A DNA stretch of 48,081 bases from a bacterium (GTDB taxonomy: Bacteria > Myxococcota_A > Bradymonadia > REDH01), in the NCBI GenBank assembly GCA_030427825.1, contig JAUICO010000025.1:1-48081 (forward strand), given 5' to 3'. Position numbers and translations under genes: made by a program. Below, one piece after another: positions 24,704 through 33,426 of the stretch; within the stretch, counting starts at the first letter, position 1, and each line of letters starts with the position of its first letter. Under the pieces are notes generated by a model. That model was given only the letters and a program-made list of their open reading frames with translations. It did not search any database and was not told where the DNA came from.

Positions 24704-25738
24704 TTACGCGATATCTGATCTGAGGGCATCGACGGCGGCCGCCTCGCATTCCGCCACATGCCGCAGGTGCTCGCCTGCCTCGGCGCCGATGTCAGAGTCG
24801 GTGCCGCGAGTCCATAGCTCAACAGCCGACCGCAGCGCCATCGCGCTGTCCTGCCAGCATCGAGCCATCTCCCTGCGGTGGCTCAGCGTCGACAGACGCG
24901 ATTCAAGTGCGGGGAGGGCTGATCCCGCACCAAACACTTGAGCCAGCGCATCGCGGCCTCGGAGCAGCTCGCTGAGATGCTCCGTCCACCAAATGCGGCA
25001 CATGTCGCCGAGCGCGGTGCCGAGGATCGGCGGAATCAACTCTCGCGACCACAGCGGCAGCAGGTCGAAGGCGCGCCGTCCCGTCGCAAAGTACAGCTCA
25101 GCGCTGTAGTCGAGCTCTTTGCCGGCCCCGGCGTGGCGCGGAACCCAGCGGAGCAGGTCGTCGATCAGCGCGCCCTGCACGCGCGCAGACAGCGGCTCCG
25201 GGCGAGGTCGTATTGCGATGAGCGCGGGCAGGGCCTCTGGAAGGGCCTCGATCGCCGCCGCGCTTGCGAACGAGAACAGGGACCCGTCCTCAAGCTCAAT
25301 CTCCGCTATCGGCGGTGGCCTGATCGCAGTGACTCGTCCAATCGCACCGGACTCGTGCGGCACGAGGAGCGGACGGCCGGCGCGAAGCTCGTGTGTGCAG
25401 AGCCCGACAACCTCGACCGGGTTCAGCCCCGAGTAGCTGCGGCGTTCCCAGCCGGTCTGCGCGGACAGCGCTTCGAACACGCCGTAGTTGTCGAGACTCA
25501 GACTTCCCGGATGCCAATGCGCGCCGGGATACTCCGCCAGCCAGGCGTGGTTGTCCTCTGCGACGAAGAGCGCGTGACGAAAAGCCGCTCCGGAAGCGAC
25601 AAGCGCGTCCTCACGGCTCAATTCGACACCGTGCTCGGATAGGACCGTTCGCCACGCCTCGATCTGGGTGGAGAGGCTCAGGGCCGCGATCTGGGCTTCC
25701 GTCTTCTGTTCGCGGGGGTCGGTGCTCTTCAAAGGCAT
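24704..25738 (-). CDS. Unknown cytoplasmic protein, possibly BtrH_N/papain-like fold
   Basis: A 344-residue protein without signal peptide. ATG at 25738 is preferred to the longer frame because TAGGAAG precedes it. The first 165 residues follow the layout LSREDALVASGAAFRH ... YGVFEAL ... VVGLCTHELRAGRPLLV, faintly like the BtrH N-terminal (papain-like acyltransferase/peptidase) fold, but the expected N-terminal catalytic Cys is absent. That assignment is weak. Residues 170 to 344 are mainly helical with Trp-containing segments (LPLWSREL, CRIWWTEHL). It lies 40 bases after the RumA-like gene on the same strand and may be cotranscribed with it. Confidence 0.65.
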   Translation of the reverse strand: MPLKSTDPREQKTEAQIAALSLSTQIEAWRTVLSEHGVELSREDALVASGAAFRHALFVAEDNHAWLAEYPGAHWHPGSLSLDNYGVFEALSAQTGWERRSYSGLNPVEVVGLCTHELRAGRPLLVPHESGAIGRVTAIRPPPIAEIELEDGSLFSFASAAAIEALPEALPALIAIRPRPEPLSARVQGALIDDLLRWVPRHAGAGKELDYSAELYFATGRRAFDLLPLWSRELIPPILGTALGDMCRIWWTEHLSELLRGRDALAQVFGAGSALPALESRLSTLSHRREMARCWQDSAMALRSAVELWTRGTDSDIGAEAGEHLRHVAECEAAAVDALRSDIA

Positions 25739-25778
25739 GCGCTTCCTACAGCGTGGATCGGTGACTTGTGCGCCCGCA

Positions 25779-27098
25779 CTACGTCGCAACAGCCACCACC
25801 AACAACATGATTTTCGCCGTCCCGGGATGAAGGTCAGCGCCGGCGACTCGTTCTACGCGGTAGCCGGCTGACACCAGAGCAGCCAGATCCGGGGCCGCCG
25901 CGCGGGCAGCCGGTCCGAGATAGAGGACGCGATCGACGCCGAGTCGGGCGACACCGGTCATGACCCCGTCACCCAGTGATCGACGCATCGGATTGATGAG
26001 AGCGACATCGTAGCGCTCGCCCGCCTGCACCATTCGCGGCACGACGGTCTCAGCGCGGCCGCCGCGAAAGTGGGTGCAATCAGTCAGACCGGCCGCGGCC
26101 GCGGCGGCCTGCGCGGCGAGCACCGAGGGGTAGTGCACATCGACCCCGCTTACGTGTTCGGCGCGGTGCGCCAGCATCAGGCTCATGCCTCCGTTGCCAC
26201 AGCAAAGATCGAGCACACGGCGTCCATCTGCAGCCGCGTGGCGCGCGACCCAGCGATAAAGCGCGTCGGCTGCTGCGTGGTTCGGCTGGGTCCACCCACC
26301 ATCGGCGACCTGCAGAGCCAACCCCTCAGGGCCATGCGGCCGCGGCCGCGACCCGCGCAGCCACACGACGCTGTCCCGGCGAAAGCCGATGCTGAGATCC
26401 GGACTCAGCAGGTCGGCGATGGCCGCCGCGGACTCCGGGGACGCGTCCAGGATGAGGGCGCGTGCTGCGTTGCCGGCGGCGCTGAGCTCTCCGGCGTCGG
26501 AGCCGCACTCGATCTCGAAGCCGGTGACATCGAGATCCGATCCCGCCGCTCGAAGCCGGGTCAGCGCGCCGGTCACCTGCTGCGCGGTCTCGCGTACAGG
26601 CTCGCTGTTCGCGGGACAGTCCGGTGCGTGCACCAGACCGCCCTCGACGGCCCCGAGGCCTACGCGGAGCCCGTCAGTGTCGACGTGGACGCGGAATCCC
26701 GCCCGGCTCCTGTGCGCCCCGCGGTCAGCGCCGACAATCTCAATGTCGTCGGCCTCTACATCGATGTGCGCGAATCGGCCGAGAATCTCGGAGAGAATTT
26801 CGGCCTTCACCTGCTGTTCGTCTGCGTGGGACAGATGCAGGAGATCGCAGCCGGTGCATCGTGCAGCGTACGGGCAGGCGGGTGCGATTCGCCGCGGATC
26901 CTGCGACACGAGTGACGTCACCACCCGCTGTGTACGGCGTCCGACGTTGAACTCTCTGACACGCGCGACCTCGCCGGGGATGCCGCCGCGAACAAGCATG
27001 GTCTCGCCGCTCTCAGTGTCTTCGGCGAGACACTTCGCGCCCGCGAACCAGCGCAGCATCGTCATCTCGCGCTGCTCTTCTTTGCTGTCGTTCGTCAA
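25779..27098 (-). CDS. RumA/RlmD-like RNA methyltransferase homologue lacking catalytic residues
   Basis: A 439-residue protein with the full layout of 23S/tRNA m5U methyltransferases. An N-terminal TRAM-like region is followed by the [4Fe-4S] ligands Cys75, Cys81, Cys84 and Cys161 (CX5CX2C plus distal Cys, as in RumA). WTQPNH at 269-274 is the 'FxQ.N' element, and SAM motif I is VLDLCCGNGG (295-304). The catalytic parts are degenerate: NPMRRSLG (369-376) replaces DPPR.G; YLGPAA (393-398) replaces Y(V/I)SC(N/D)P, so the nucleophilic Cys is missing; and the C-terminal Glu base in the H-x-E motif is replaced (GTAKIM). m5U formation by the usual mechanism is therefore unlikely. The start is TTG, with GAGGA 6 bases upstream; ATG at 27065 is an alternative. 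Confidence 0.85.
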   Translation of the reverse strand: MTNDSKEEQREMTMLRWFAGAKCLAEDTESGETMLVRGGIPGEVARVREFNVGRRTQRVVTSLVSQDPRRIAPACPYAARCTGCDLLHLSHADEQQVKAEILSEILGRFAHIDVEADDIEIVGADRGAHRSRAGFRVHVDTDGLRVGLGAVEGGLVHAPDCPANSEPVRETAQQVTGALTRLRAAGSDLDVTGFEIECGSDAGELSAAGNAARALILDASPESAAAIADLLSPDLSIGFRRDSVVWLRGSRPRPHGPEGLALQVADGGWTQPNHAAADALYRWVARHAAADGRRVLDLCCGNGGMSLMLAHRAEHVSGVDVHYPSVLAAQAAAAAAGLTDCTHFRGGRAETVVPRMVQAGERYDVALINPMRRSLGDGVMTGVARLGVDRVLYLGPAARAAAPDLAALVSAGYRVERVAGADLHPGTAKIMLLVVAVAT

Positions 27099-27176
27099 AA
27101 TCGTCCTCGATCAGACCGATGTGCCCGCTGCTCCGTATGCAGAAGCGAACTCCTGTCCCACGAATTGAGTCGTACC

Positions 27177-29471
27177 ATGCACGCTACCTTCCGAAATGCC
27201 CTCGTACTCGCTGCGCTGATCTTCGCGCCACTGAGCGCCGCGTCGGCGCAGGGGATGCTCATCCCCACCGACGAACGCGTCCAGGCGATGCACCTCAACT
27301 CCCACGAGGTCGATTTTACGATCCAGGACCACGCTGCGCTGACACATGTCACGCAGGTCTTTCACAATCACACCGGCCGTGACCTCGAGGCGACCTTCTA
27401 CTTCGCAGTCCCCGAAGGCGCGACGACGACTGACTTTGCCCTGTGGATGAACGGCGAGCGCATCAGCGGCGAGGTACTGCCGCGCGACGAAGCGCGCAGT
27501 ACGTATGAGGCGATTGTACGGCGTATGCGCGACCCGGGTCTGCTGGAGTATGTCGACGGCGACCTCTTCCAGGCCCGCATCTTCCCGGTCCCGGCGAATG
27601 GGGATCAGACGGTCGAGATTGAGTACGCGTCGGTGCTCGAAGAGCGGTCGGGCGCGATCCGGTACACCTACCCGGTACACTCGGGCTCACAGCGCAGCAT
27701 TCCGCTCTTTTCGGCGTCCGGCGAAGTCAGCTCTTCGCGACAGATCGCGAACGTCTATTCGCCGCACCATCTTGTCGATATCGCTGATCAGACCGCACAC
27801 TCTGCACGAATCGGCATGGAGCAGACCGGCGAGACGCCAGAGGACTTCGAAGTCTTCGTGTCGGTTACCGGCGACGACATCGGATACACGCTGCTCACCC
27901 ACGATCCCGATGGAAGCGGTGGTGAGGACGGTTACTTCATGCTCACCCTGGCACCGAGCGCAGAGCTGTCCGAGCTCGAAGTTCTGCCCAAGCACGTCAC
28001 TTTCGTCGTCGACACCTCGGGGTCGATGTCAGGGCAGAAAATGGAGCAGGCGCGAGCCACCCTTCGATACTGCGTCGAGAAGCTTGATGAGCGGGACAGC
28101 TTCAATGTCATCGCTTTTTCGACATCTGTGAGGACACTGTTCGAAGAGCCGATGCCCGTGAGCTCTCGCACACGGGAGCAGGCCTACGCCTGGTTTGACG
28201 ATCTCTCAGCGCGCGGAAACACAAACATATCCGGCGCGCTCAGCCGGGCTCTCGATGAGCCGGTGGCGACGGATCGACCGAACGCTGTCATCTTCATCAC
28301 CGACGGATTGCCGACGGAGGGCGACACAAACATTTTCAACATCATCTCTGCGGTAGAGTCCACGATTGGAGACGGTGACCGGCGTCTGTTTGCGTTCGGA
28401 GTCGGCTACGACGTGAACACGCGCCTTCTCGACGGGATGTCGCGACGCGGGCGCGGACAGTCCGGATACGTGCGACCGAACGAGCGAATCAACGATGTGA
28501 TTGGCGGCTTCTTCGATCGAGTCGCGGCTCCCGTGCTGACGCAGATTGCGATCGACTTCGGCGATGTCGAAGTCGATCGCATCTACCCACGTCCGATTCC
28601 CGATCTGTATCGCAACGGTCAGCTTACCGTATTCGGTCGATACAAGAACTCTGCCAGCACTGTGTTGCGACTCAACGGGCGCGCCGGCTCCCGTGACTGG
28701 TCTACACCTTTCGAGACGGCATTCGGTGACGCCGAACCACACAACGACGACCGCGCCTTCGTAGCGAACCTGTGGGCCCATCGTCGCGTCGCAGCGCTAC
28801 TTACCGAGATTGAGGACAGCGGCGAGAATCCGCGCATCGTCAGCGAGATCGTCGAGCTTTCGACCACATGGAACATCGTCACTCCGTACACCAGCTACCT
28901 CGCTCTCGATCCGTCTGAGCGCATGCAGCTCGCTGACCGACGCAACTCCAGGTCAGGCAACGTAGACGAGTTTGACGACTTCGCTCCGATGCAGCAACCG
29001 AACGTTCCGATGCGCGGCGAAGGCTTCGGATTCGAAGGCGGGTCGGGCGCTCTCGACGGCTCAGGGAGCGGGCGCGCGACCGGGAGTCTGGGTGGTCGAG
29101 AGCGGCGTTTCGACGTCGCAGAGGCAGAGGCAGCACCGGCGCCCACGCCGGACGCGACGACCCGCGCGCCGAGGCCATCGGTGGGGCGCAACGCTGTAGA
29201 AGAATCGATCGCCACCGGAGCGCTGGCAAACCGAACACAGCTTGACTCCAACCGTCAGGCGCGTGTCTCGCAGCTGGGCTCTCGACGCTTCGAGCTCTCG
29301 GGCAATGTGTGGCGCCAGTCCGGTGTCGGCGGTGTCGATGAGCGAGTCGAGTATCTCAGCGACGAGTACTTCGCGCTGCTGCGCAGGCATCCCGAGCTCA
29401 CGGATGTGTTTGCACTCGGCGACCGCATTGTGTTCTCGGTCGGCGGTACGGTGTACGAGATCACGCCCTGA
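27177..29471 (+). CDS. Secreted VIT + von Willebrand factor A domain protein
   Basis: A 764-residue exported protein. The signal peptide ends at ASA-QG near residue 25, without a lipobox. A VIT domain (about 35-150; TQVFHNHTGRDLEATFYF, RDEARSTYEAI) is followed by a VWA domain (about 272-440) with an intact metal site: DTSGSMSG near 279 and the later TNISGAL and ITDGLPTEG. The next region resembles inter-alpha-inhibitor-type proteins and ends with NIVTPYTSYLAL. A Gly/Arg/Ala-rich linker leads to a 90-residue C-terminal domain. Such proteins mediate protein contacts in the envelope. A TTG at 27165 is an alternative start; ATG at 27177 gives a cleaner signal. It is divergent from the RumA-like gene and convergent with the kinase. 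Confidence 0.88.
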   Translation: MHATFRNALVLAALIFAPLSAASAQGMLIPTDERVQAMHLNSHEVDFTIQDHAALTHVTQVFHNHTGRDLEATFYFAVPEGATTTDFALWMNGERISGEVLPRDEARSTYEAIVRRMRDPGLLEYVDGDLFQARIFPVPANGDQTVEIEYASVLEERSGAIRYTYPVHSGSQRSIPLFSASGEVSSSRQIANVYSPHHLVDIADQTAHSARIGMEQTGETPEDFEVFVSVTGDDIGYTLLTHDPDGSGGEDGYFMLTLAPSAELSELEVLPKHVTFVVDTSGSMSGQKMEQARATLRYCVEKLDERDSFNVIAFSTSVRTLFEEPMPVSSRTREQAYAWFDDLSARGNTNISGALSRALDEPVATDRPNAVIFITDGLPTEGDTNIFNIISAVESTIGDGDRRLFAFGVGYDVNTRLLDGMSRRGRGQSGYVRPNERINDVIGGFFDRVAAPVLTQIAIDFGDVEVDRIYPRPIPDLYRNGQLTVFGRYKNSASTVLRLNGRAGSRDWSTPFETAFGDAEPHNDDRAFVANLWAHRRVAALLTEIEDSGENPRIVSEIVELSTTWNIVTPYTSYLALDPSERMQLADRRNSRSGNVDEFDDFAPMQQPNVPMRGEGFGFEGGSGALDGSGSGRATGSLGGRERRFDVAEAEAAPAPTPDATTRAPRPSVGRNAVEESIATGALANRTQLDSNRQARVSQLGSRRFELSGNVWRQSGVGGVDERVEYLSDEYFALLRRHPELTDVFALGDRIVFSVGGTVYEITP

Positions 29472-29514
29472 TGGTGGCGGCTCGACAGAACGCCGGCGCG
29501 CCTGCGCCCTGGCG

Positions 29515-31983
29515 TCAGAGCCTGCGCAGTCGATTGAGTCGCAGCTTCACATCAGGGAAGCGCTCGCCGGCGAGGGATGCGACGAGATCGAAGTGTGGCA
29601 TTGCCATGAACTTGTCGCCCAGAGCCTCGTAGGACAACCCGAGGTAGTATCGGGCAACGACGGCGTCGTCTTCGTTGAGCTCGTCACCCTGTAGCAGCTC
29701 TTCGAGTTCTTCTGCCGCCTGGCTGTACTCTTCCATTCCGATTCGGCCGACGGCGTGTTCAAACAAGGCGGCGAGGGCGTGCTCTTCAAAGGACTCATTG
29801 TCGTCAATGAGGCTCAGCGCCTCAGCGAAATCGCCGGATCGGCGCAGGGAGATTGCTGACGCAAGGGCGGAGTCGGGAGCCGATTCCAGCACCTCGTCGG
29901 AGAGGCTGATCTCTGCGCTCGTGTAGCGGGCAGGGCGTCCCACCGGGGCCACTTCGCCCGGCGAGATTCCCTTGCGCCCGAATCCACCGGAGCGAGACTT
30001 GTCATCAACGGCGGCGATCGAGGCGGAATGCGCCGGGAGCCGCGGATCCTGGACACGGCGCACGCGTGCCTCGCCGGTGACCTTGCGAACCCGTCGCTGC
30101 CTACGCGAACTCGGCTTGTCCTCTGATTCGGTCGTGGAGTCGCCCACGTCGCCGGGCAGGTCGAGCCACTTTCGCGTGCCGTCAGCCATGCCCGAATCGG
30201 CTCCGGTTGTGCGGCGCTCTCTCGCTTTTCGCTTATCGTCCTCTTTCTTCGCGGCCTTCGCTACGCGATCGACGTCGAGGGGCAGAGGCGGTGTCGGTCG
30301 CTTGTCATCAGGTGCCTTCTTCGTCGGTGCTTCGACCCGTGTGTCTTCGCCGGCGATGGGGTCGTGCTGGCCACTCTTGCGGAGATGTGCGGCTCTTGAC
30401 CGGCTGCGCGCCTGGAGCCTCGATCGCAGCTGTTCGACGCGGTTTCGCGCCTCGTGCTCCGCCGCGATCTGCTCCATAGAAGCGGCCGGTCGTGTGTCTG
30501 CGACGGTCATCTTGGAGATGTCATCGATGACCGCGATCGGTTGTCGCGGTTCAATCCCGCTCAGCTTCACAGAGTCGAGGGGCAGCTCGGCCGTGTCACG
30601 CTCAGAGCGTGGGAGCACCCCGGAATCGACTTCAAGATCTGCAAGGGACAACATCTCTTCTTCGTCGTCGCCTGCCAGCTCGGTGAGGTCTGTGATCCGG
30701 TCGCCGACGGTCAGCTCTACGAAAGGAGCGCCGGAGTCCACATCCACAATCTCGAACGATGACGACGGCCCCCCCCGGTTCGAGCGCGGGTCCAGGTCCA
30801 TCGTTGAGACACCGGCGCCACCGCTGCCCGCAACCAGATCATCGAGCGAGTCCATCGGGCCACCAAATCTGCGGGCTCGGGTGACAGGAATCGGCTGCGT
30901 CTCTTCGCTGGTTGGTTTTCGTCGGAGGACGCCACCGTGATCATCGGGGCTTGCAGCCTGTTCGACCGCGACCGGGTCGAAGTCTGCAGATCGACGGCGC
31001 CTGCGTTTTGCGTCCTGCGGTGCGCTTCTGTCTCGGTCTCGGACGAAGGCAGCCAGGCTCCCTGCAGTCACACGAAGATCCCATGCGCGCACATAATCAC
31101 CAATGGCTCGGTAGAACGCGGCGGCGCTTTGAAAGCGATCGGCCGGCTCTCTCGCGAGGGCTCGCAGCAGGATCGCCTTGAATTCCGGTGGGATTTCGGT
31201 CGCAGAGGCAAGTGACTCTTCCACTCGAGCGTCACGGATCTGCAACAGGATGTCGAGGTCGCTCTGGCCCTGAAAGAGGGCTCGGCCGGTGATTGTTTCG
31301 AACAACACCACGCCGGTCGAGAAGATGTCAGACCGACGGTCCAGGCTGTCGTTGCTCACCTGCTCCGGGCTCATGTAGCCGATCTTTCCCTTGCCGGTGC
31401 TGATCAGCGTGAACGACTTGCGAAGTGTGGACTTTGCGATCCCGAAGTCCGCGAGCTTCACGTTACCGTCATCCGTTACGAGGATGTTATTCGGCGAGAC
31501 GTCACGGTGAATGATCCGCAGCTCATTGCCCTGCGAGTCTCGTGCGTTGTGGGCGAAATCAAGCCCCTTCAGCACTTCCATGATGGTGTACAGCGCGGCC
31601 TCGAGCGGCATCTTTACCCGTCGCCCGCCCGGAACCTCGGTCAGGTGATGCAGGTCGTCGCCGGGGATGAACTCCATCGTGATGTACAGAGAACCGTCGA
31701 TGTCGCCGAACTCGAAGATCTCGACGATGTTCGGATGCCGGAGCGAAGCCATGATCGCGGCTTCGTCGATGAACATGCTGACGAAGTTCTCGTTCTCGAT
31801 GATATGCTGCAGGATGCGCTTGACCGCGACGTCGTCCGAATCCGACCCGTTTTCGACGCGCGCGCGGAACACCTCGGCGGCAGCACCCGTGCCGAGTCGG
31901 TCGACCAGCAGGTACTTCCCAAAGCGTCTCGGCTGAAAGCTACGGCTTCGTATTGATTGTGGCTTTCTATCCACAGAGTACAT
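29515..31983 (-). CDS. Ser/Thr protein kinase with long C-terminal region
   Basis: An 822-residue Hanks-type kinase. The Gly-rich loop GTGAAAEVF (31-39), the ATP Lys55 in VAVK, HRDVSPNN (159-166), DFG (179-181) and SPE (205-207) are all present, so the catalytic domain (about 24-310) should be active. HRDVSPNN in place of HRDLKPEN is the variant typical of myxobacterial kinases. After it comes a long low-complexity region (about 320-690) with many acidic and basic blocks. A TPR-like helical end (about 690-815) includes EDDAVVARYYLGLSYEALG. No membrane segment is evident, so it is probably cytosolic. It follows pmbA by 57 bases in a minus-strand block and converges with the VWA gene. Confidence 0.9.
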   Translation of the reverse strand: MYSVDRKPQSIRSRSFQPRRFGKYLLVDRLGTGAAAEVFRARVENGSDSDDVAVKRILQHIIENENFVSMFIDEAAIMASLRHPNIVEIFEFGDIDGSLYITMEFIPGDDLHHLTEVPGGRRVKMPLEAALYTIMEVLKGLDFAHNARDSQGNELRIIHRDVSPNNILVTDDGNVKLADFGIAKSTLRKSFTLISTGKGKIGYMSPEQVSNDSLDRRSDIFSTGVVLFETITGRALFQGQSDLDILLQIRDARVEESLASATEIPPEFKAILLRALAREPADRFQSAAAFYRAIGDYVRAWDLRVTAGSLAAFVRDRDRSAPQDAKRRRRRSADFDPVAVEQAASPDDHGGVLRRKPTSEETQPIPVTRARRFGGPMDSLDDLVAGSGGAGVSTMDLDPRSNRGGPSSSFEIVDVDSGAPFVELTVGDRITDLTELAGDDEEEMLSLADLEVDSGVLPRSERDTAELPLDSVKLSGIEPRQPIAVIDDISKMTVADTRPAASMEQIAAEHEARNRVEQLRSRLQARSRSRAAHLRKSGQHDPIAGEDTRVEAPTKKAPDDKRPTPPLPLDVDRVAKAAKKEDDKRKARERRTTGADSGMADGTRKWLDLPGDVGDSTTESEDKPSSRRQRRVRKVTGEARVRRVQDPRLPAHSASIAAVDDKSRSGGFGRKGISPGEVAPVGRPARYTSAEISLSDEVLESAPDSALASAISLRRSGDFAEALSLIDDNESFEEHALAALFEHAVGRIGMEEYSQAAEELEELLQGDELNEDDAVVARYYLGLSYEALGDKFMAMPHFDLVASLAGERFPDVKLRLNRLRRL

Positions 31984-32040
31984 CCCAAATCCAAGTCGTG
32001 CCGAGGACGACTTTCAGCCGCTCCGGGTCGAGCAGAGGCC

Positions 32041-33426
32041 TCAGCTTCCTCCGACCGTCATTCCCTCTACGCGGAATGTTGGTGCATTGACCGCGCGTTC
32101 GTGGGCCAAATCGTCGCAGACAAAATCGATCCGCGCCAGAAGTTCGCGAAAATTAGCAGAGAGAGTGATCTCAGAAACCGGGTCCGTGAGCTTCCCATTC
32201 TCAATCAGGCGGCCGGTGGCCCCGCGGCTGAAGTCGCCCGTCGCCGGGTTGAAGCCGAAGCCCATCATCGACTCACAATAGAATCCGCGCTCGGTTCCTG
32301 CGATCACGTCGGCGGCTCGTGAGGTACCCGCAGCAAGATACAGGTTTGACGCACTCTCGCCCGGAGCGCCACTTCCCGGACGGCTCGCGTGCCCGGTGGG
32401 TGCAAGCTTGAGCTTGCGCGCGTTCATTGTGTTCAACGCCCAGGTCATCAGGCGGCCATCGGCAACGAAGGTGGTGCGTGTTGCGGGGAGGCCTTCTCCA
32501 TCGAAGGGCCGTGAAGCGATCCCTCGCGGGATCGTCGGGTCGTCGATGATGGTGACAAGATCAGAGGCGATCTGTTCATGCATCTGATCCGCCAGATAGC
32601 TGGCGCCGCGCTCGATGGCGTCGCCTCGCAACACGCTGAACAGGAGTCCGATGAGCGCTGAGCCGGCCATCGGATCAAAGACGACAGGCAGCTCGCACGT
32701 TGGGATCGGCCTGCTGCCGAGCTGGCGCACAGTGCGCTCGCCGGCGATTCTGCCGACCTCTTCAGGTGCGGCCAGCGCCTCTGCAAATCGACGAGAGCTG
32801 AACCAGAACCCGTTGCGCTTCCGCTTGTCGGCGTCGTCGGCGATGACCTGCGCGCTGTACCCGGCGTAGGTCTGGCGCGTACCTTCGCAGAAGCCGTTGC
32901 TGGTCGCGAGAGCGGAGCTCATGATGGCATCACCCCAGGACGCCCCGCTTGAAATCGTGATCCGCGGATCATGGTTCATCGCGGCAGATTCGCAGCGCTT
33001 GAGAAGGTCGAGCTTCGACTCCGCCGACATCTGCGCGAGGGTCTCATCGTAGAGATCCAGCTCCGGAATGTCTGTGGCGAGATCGTCACGGTCAGCGAGG
33101 GCCTGCTCCGGGATCGGGTCCGAGATGTCTGCCAGCTCAAGGGTGTCTGCGATCAGGCGATCAATCGTGTCCGTGTCCAAAGTGGTCGCACTCGTCGACG
33201 CAGAGCGATCGCCACGCCATAGCCGCAGCCCAACGCCCTGCGGGCCGCCCTGCGTCAGTCGCTCGATTGCGCCGTCCCGGACTTCGAATTCATTCTCGAC
33301 ACCGCGTCGTACGAAGACCTCGGCAGAATCTGCGCCCGCGCGGAGCGCCCTCTCGACGGCTCTCGCTGCCACGTCCTTGAGATCCTGCACGTCGTTCCCG
33401 CTGCTGTGCTGCTTGTCGTGGCTCAT
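32041..33426 (-). CDS. pmbA: TldE/PmbA subunit of the TldD-TldE protease
   Basis: A 461-residue member of the modulator-of-gyrase family. The N-terminal half (VERALRAGADSAEVFVRRG, GVGLRLWRGDRSASTS) and the C-terminal part (ELPVVFDPMAGSALIGLLF, SNLYLAAGTSRAADVI, GFGFNPATGDFSRGATGRLIENGK) match TldE/PmbA. It has no HExxxH, as expected for the non-catalytic partner. With TldD it forms a heterodimeric peptidase that in E. coli processes microcin B17 and removes short unfolded peptides. The start ATG overlaps the TldD stop by 4 bases (ATGA). The length is normal. Confidence 0.93.
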   Translation of the reverse strand: MSHDKQHSSGNDVQDLKDVAARAVERALRAGADSAEVFVRRGVENEFEVRDGAIERLTQGGPQGVGLRLWRGDRSASTSATTLDTDTIDRLIADTLELADISDPIPEQALADRDDLATDIPELDLYDETLAQMSAESKLDLLKRCESAAMNHDPRITISSGASWGDAIMSSALATSNGFCEGTRQTYAGYSAQVIADDADKRKRNGFWFSSRRFAEALAAPEEVGRIAGERTVRQLGSRPIPTCELPVVFDPMAGSALIGLLFSVLRGDAIERGASYLADQMHEQIASDLVTIIDDPTIPRGIASRPFDGEGLPATRTTFVADGRLMTWALNTMNARKLKLAPTGHASRPGSGAPGESASNLYLAAGTSRAADVIAGTERGFYCESMMGFGFNPATGDFSRGATGRLIENGKLTDPVSEITLSANFRELLARIDFVCDDLAHERAVNAPTFRVEGMTVGGS

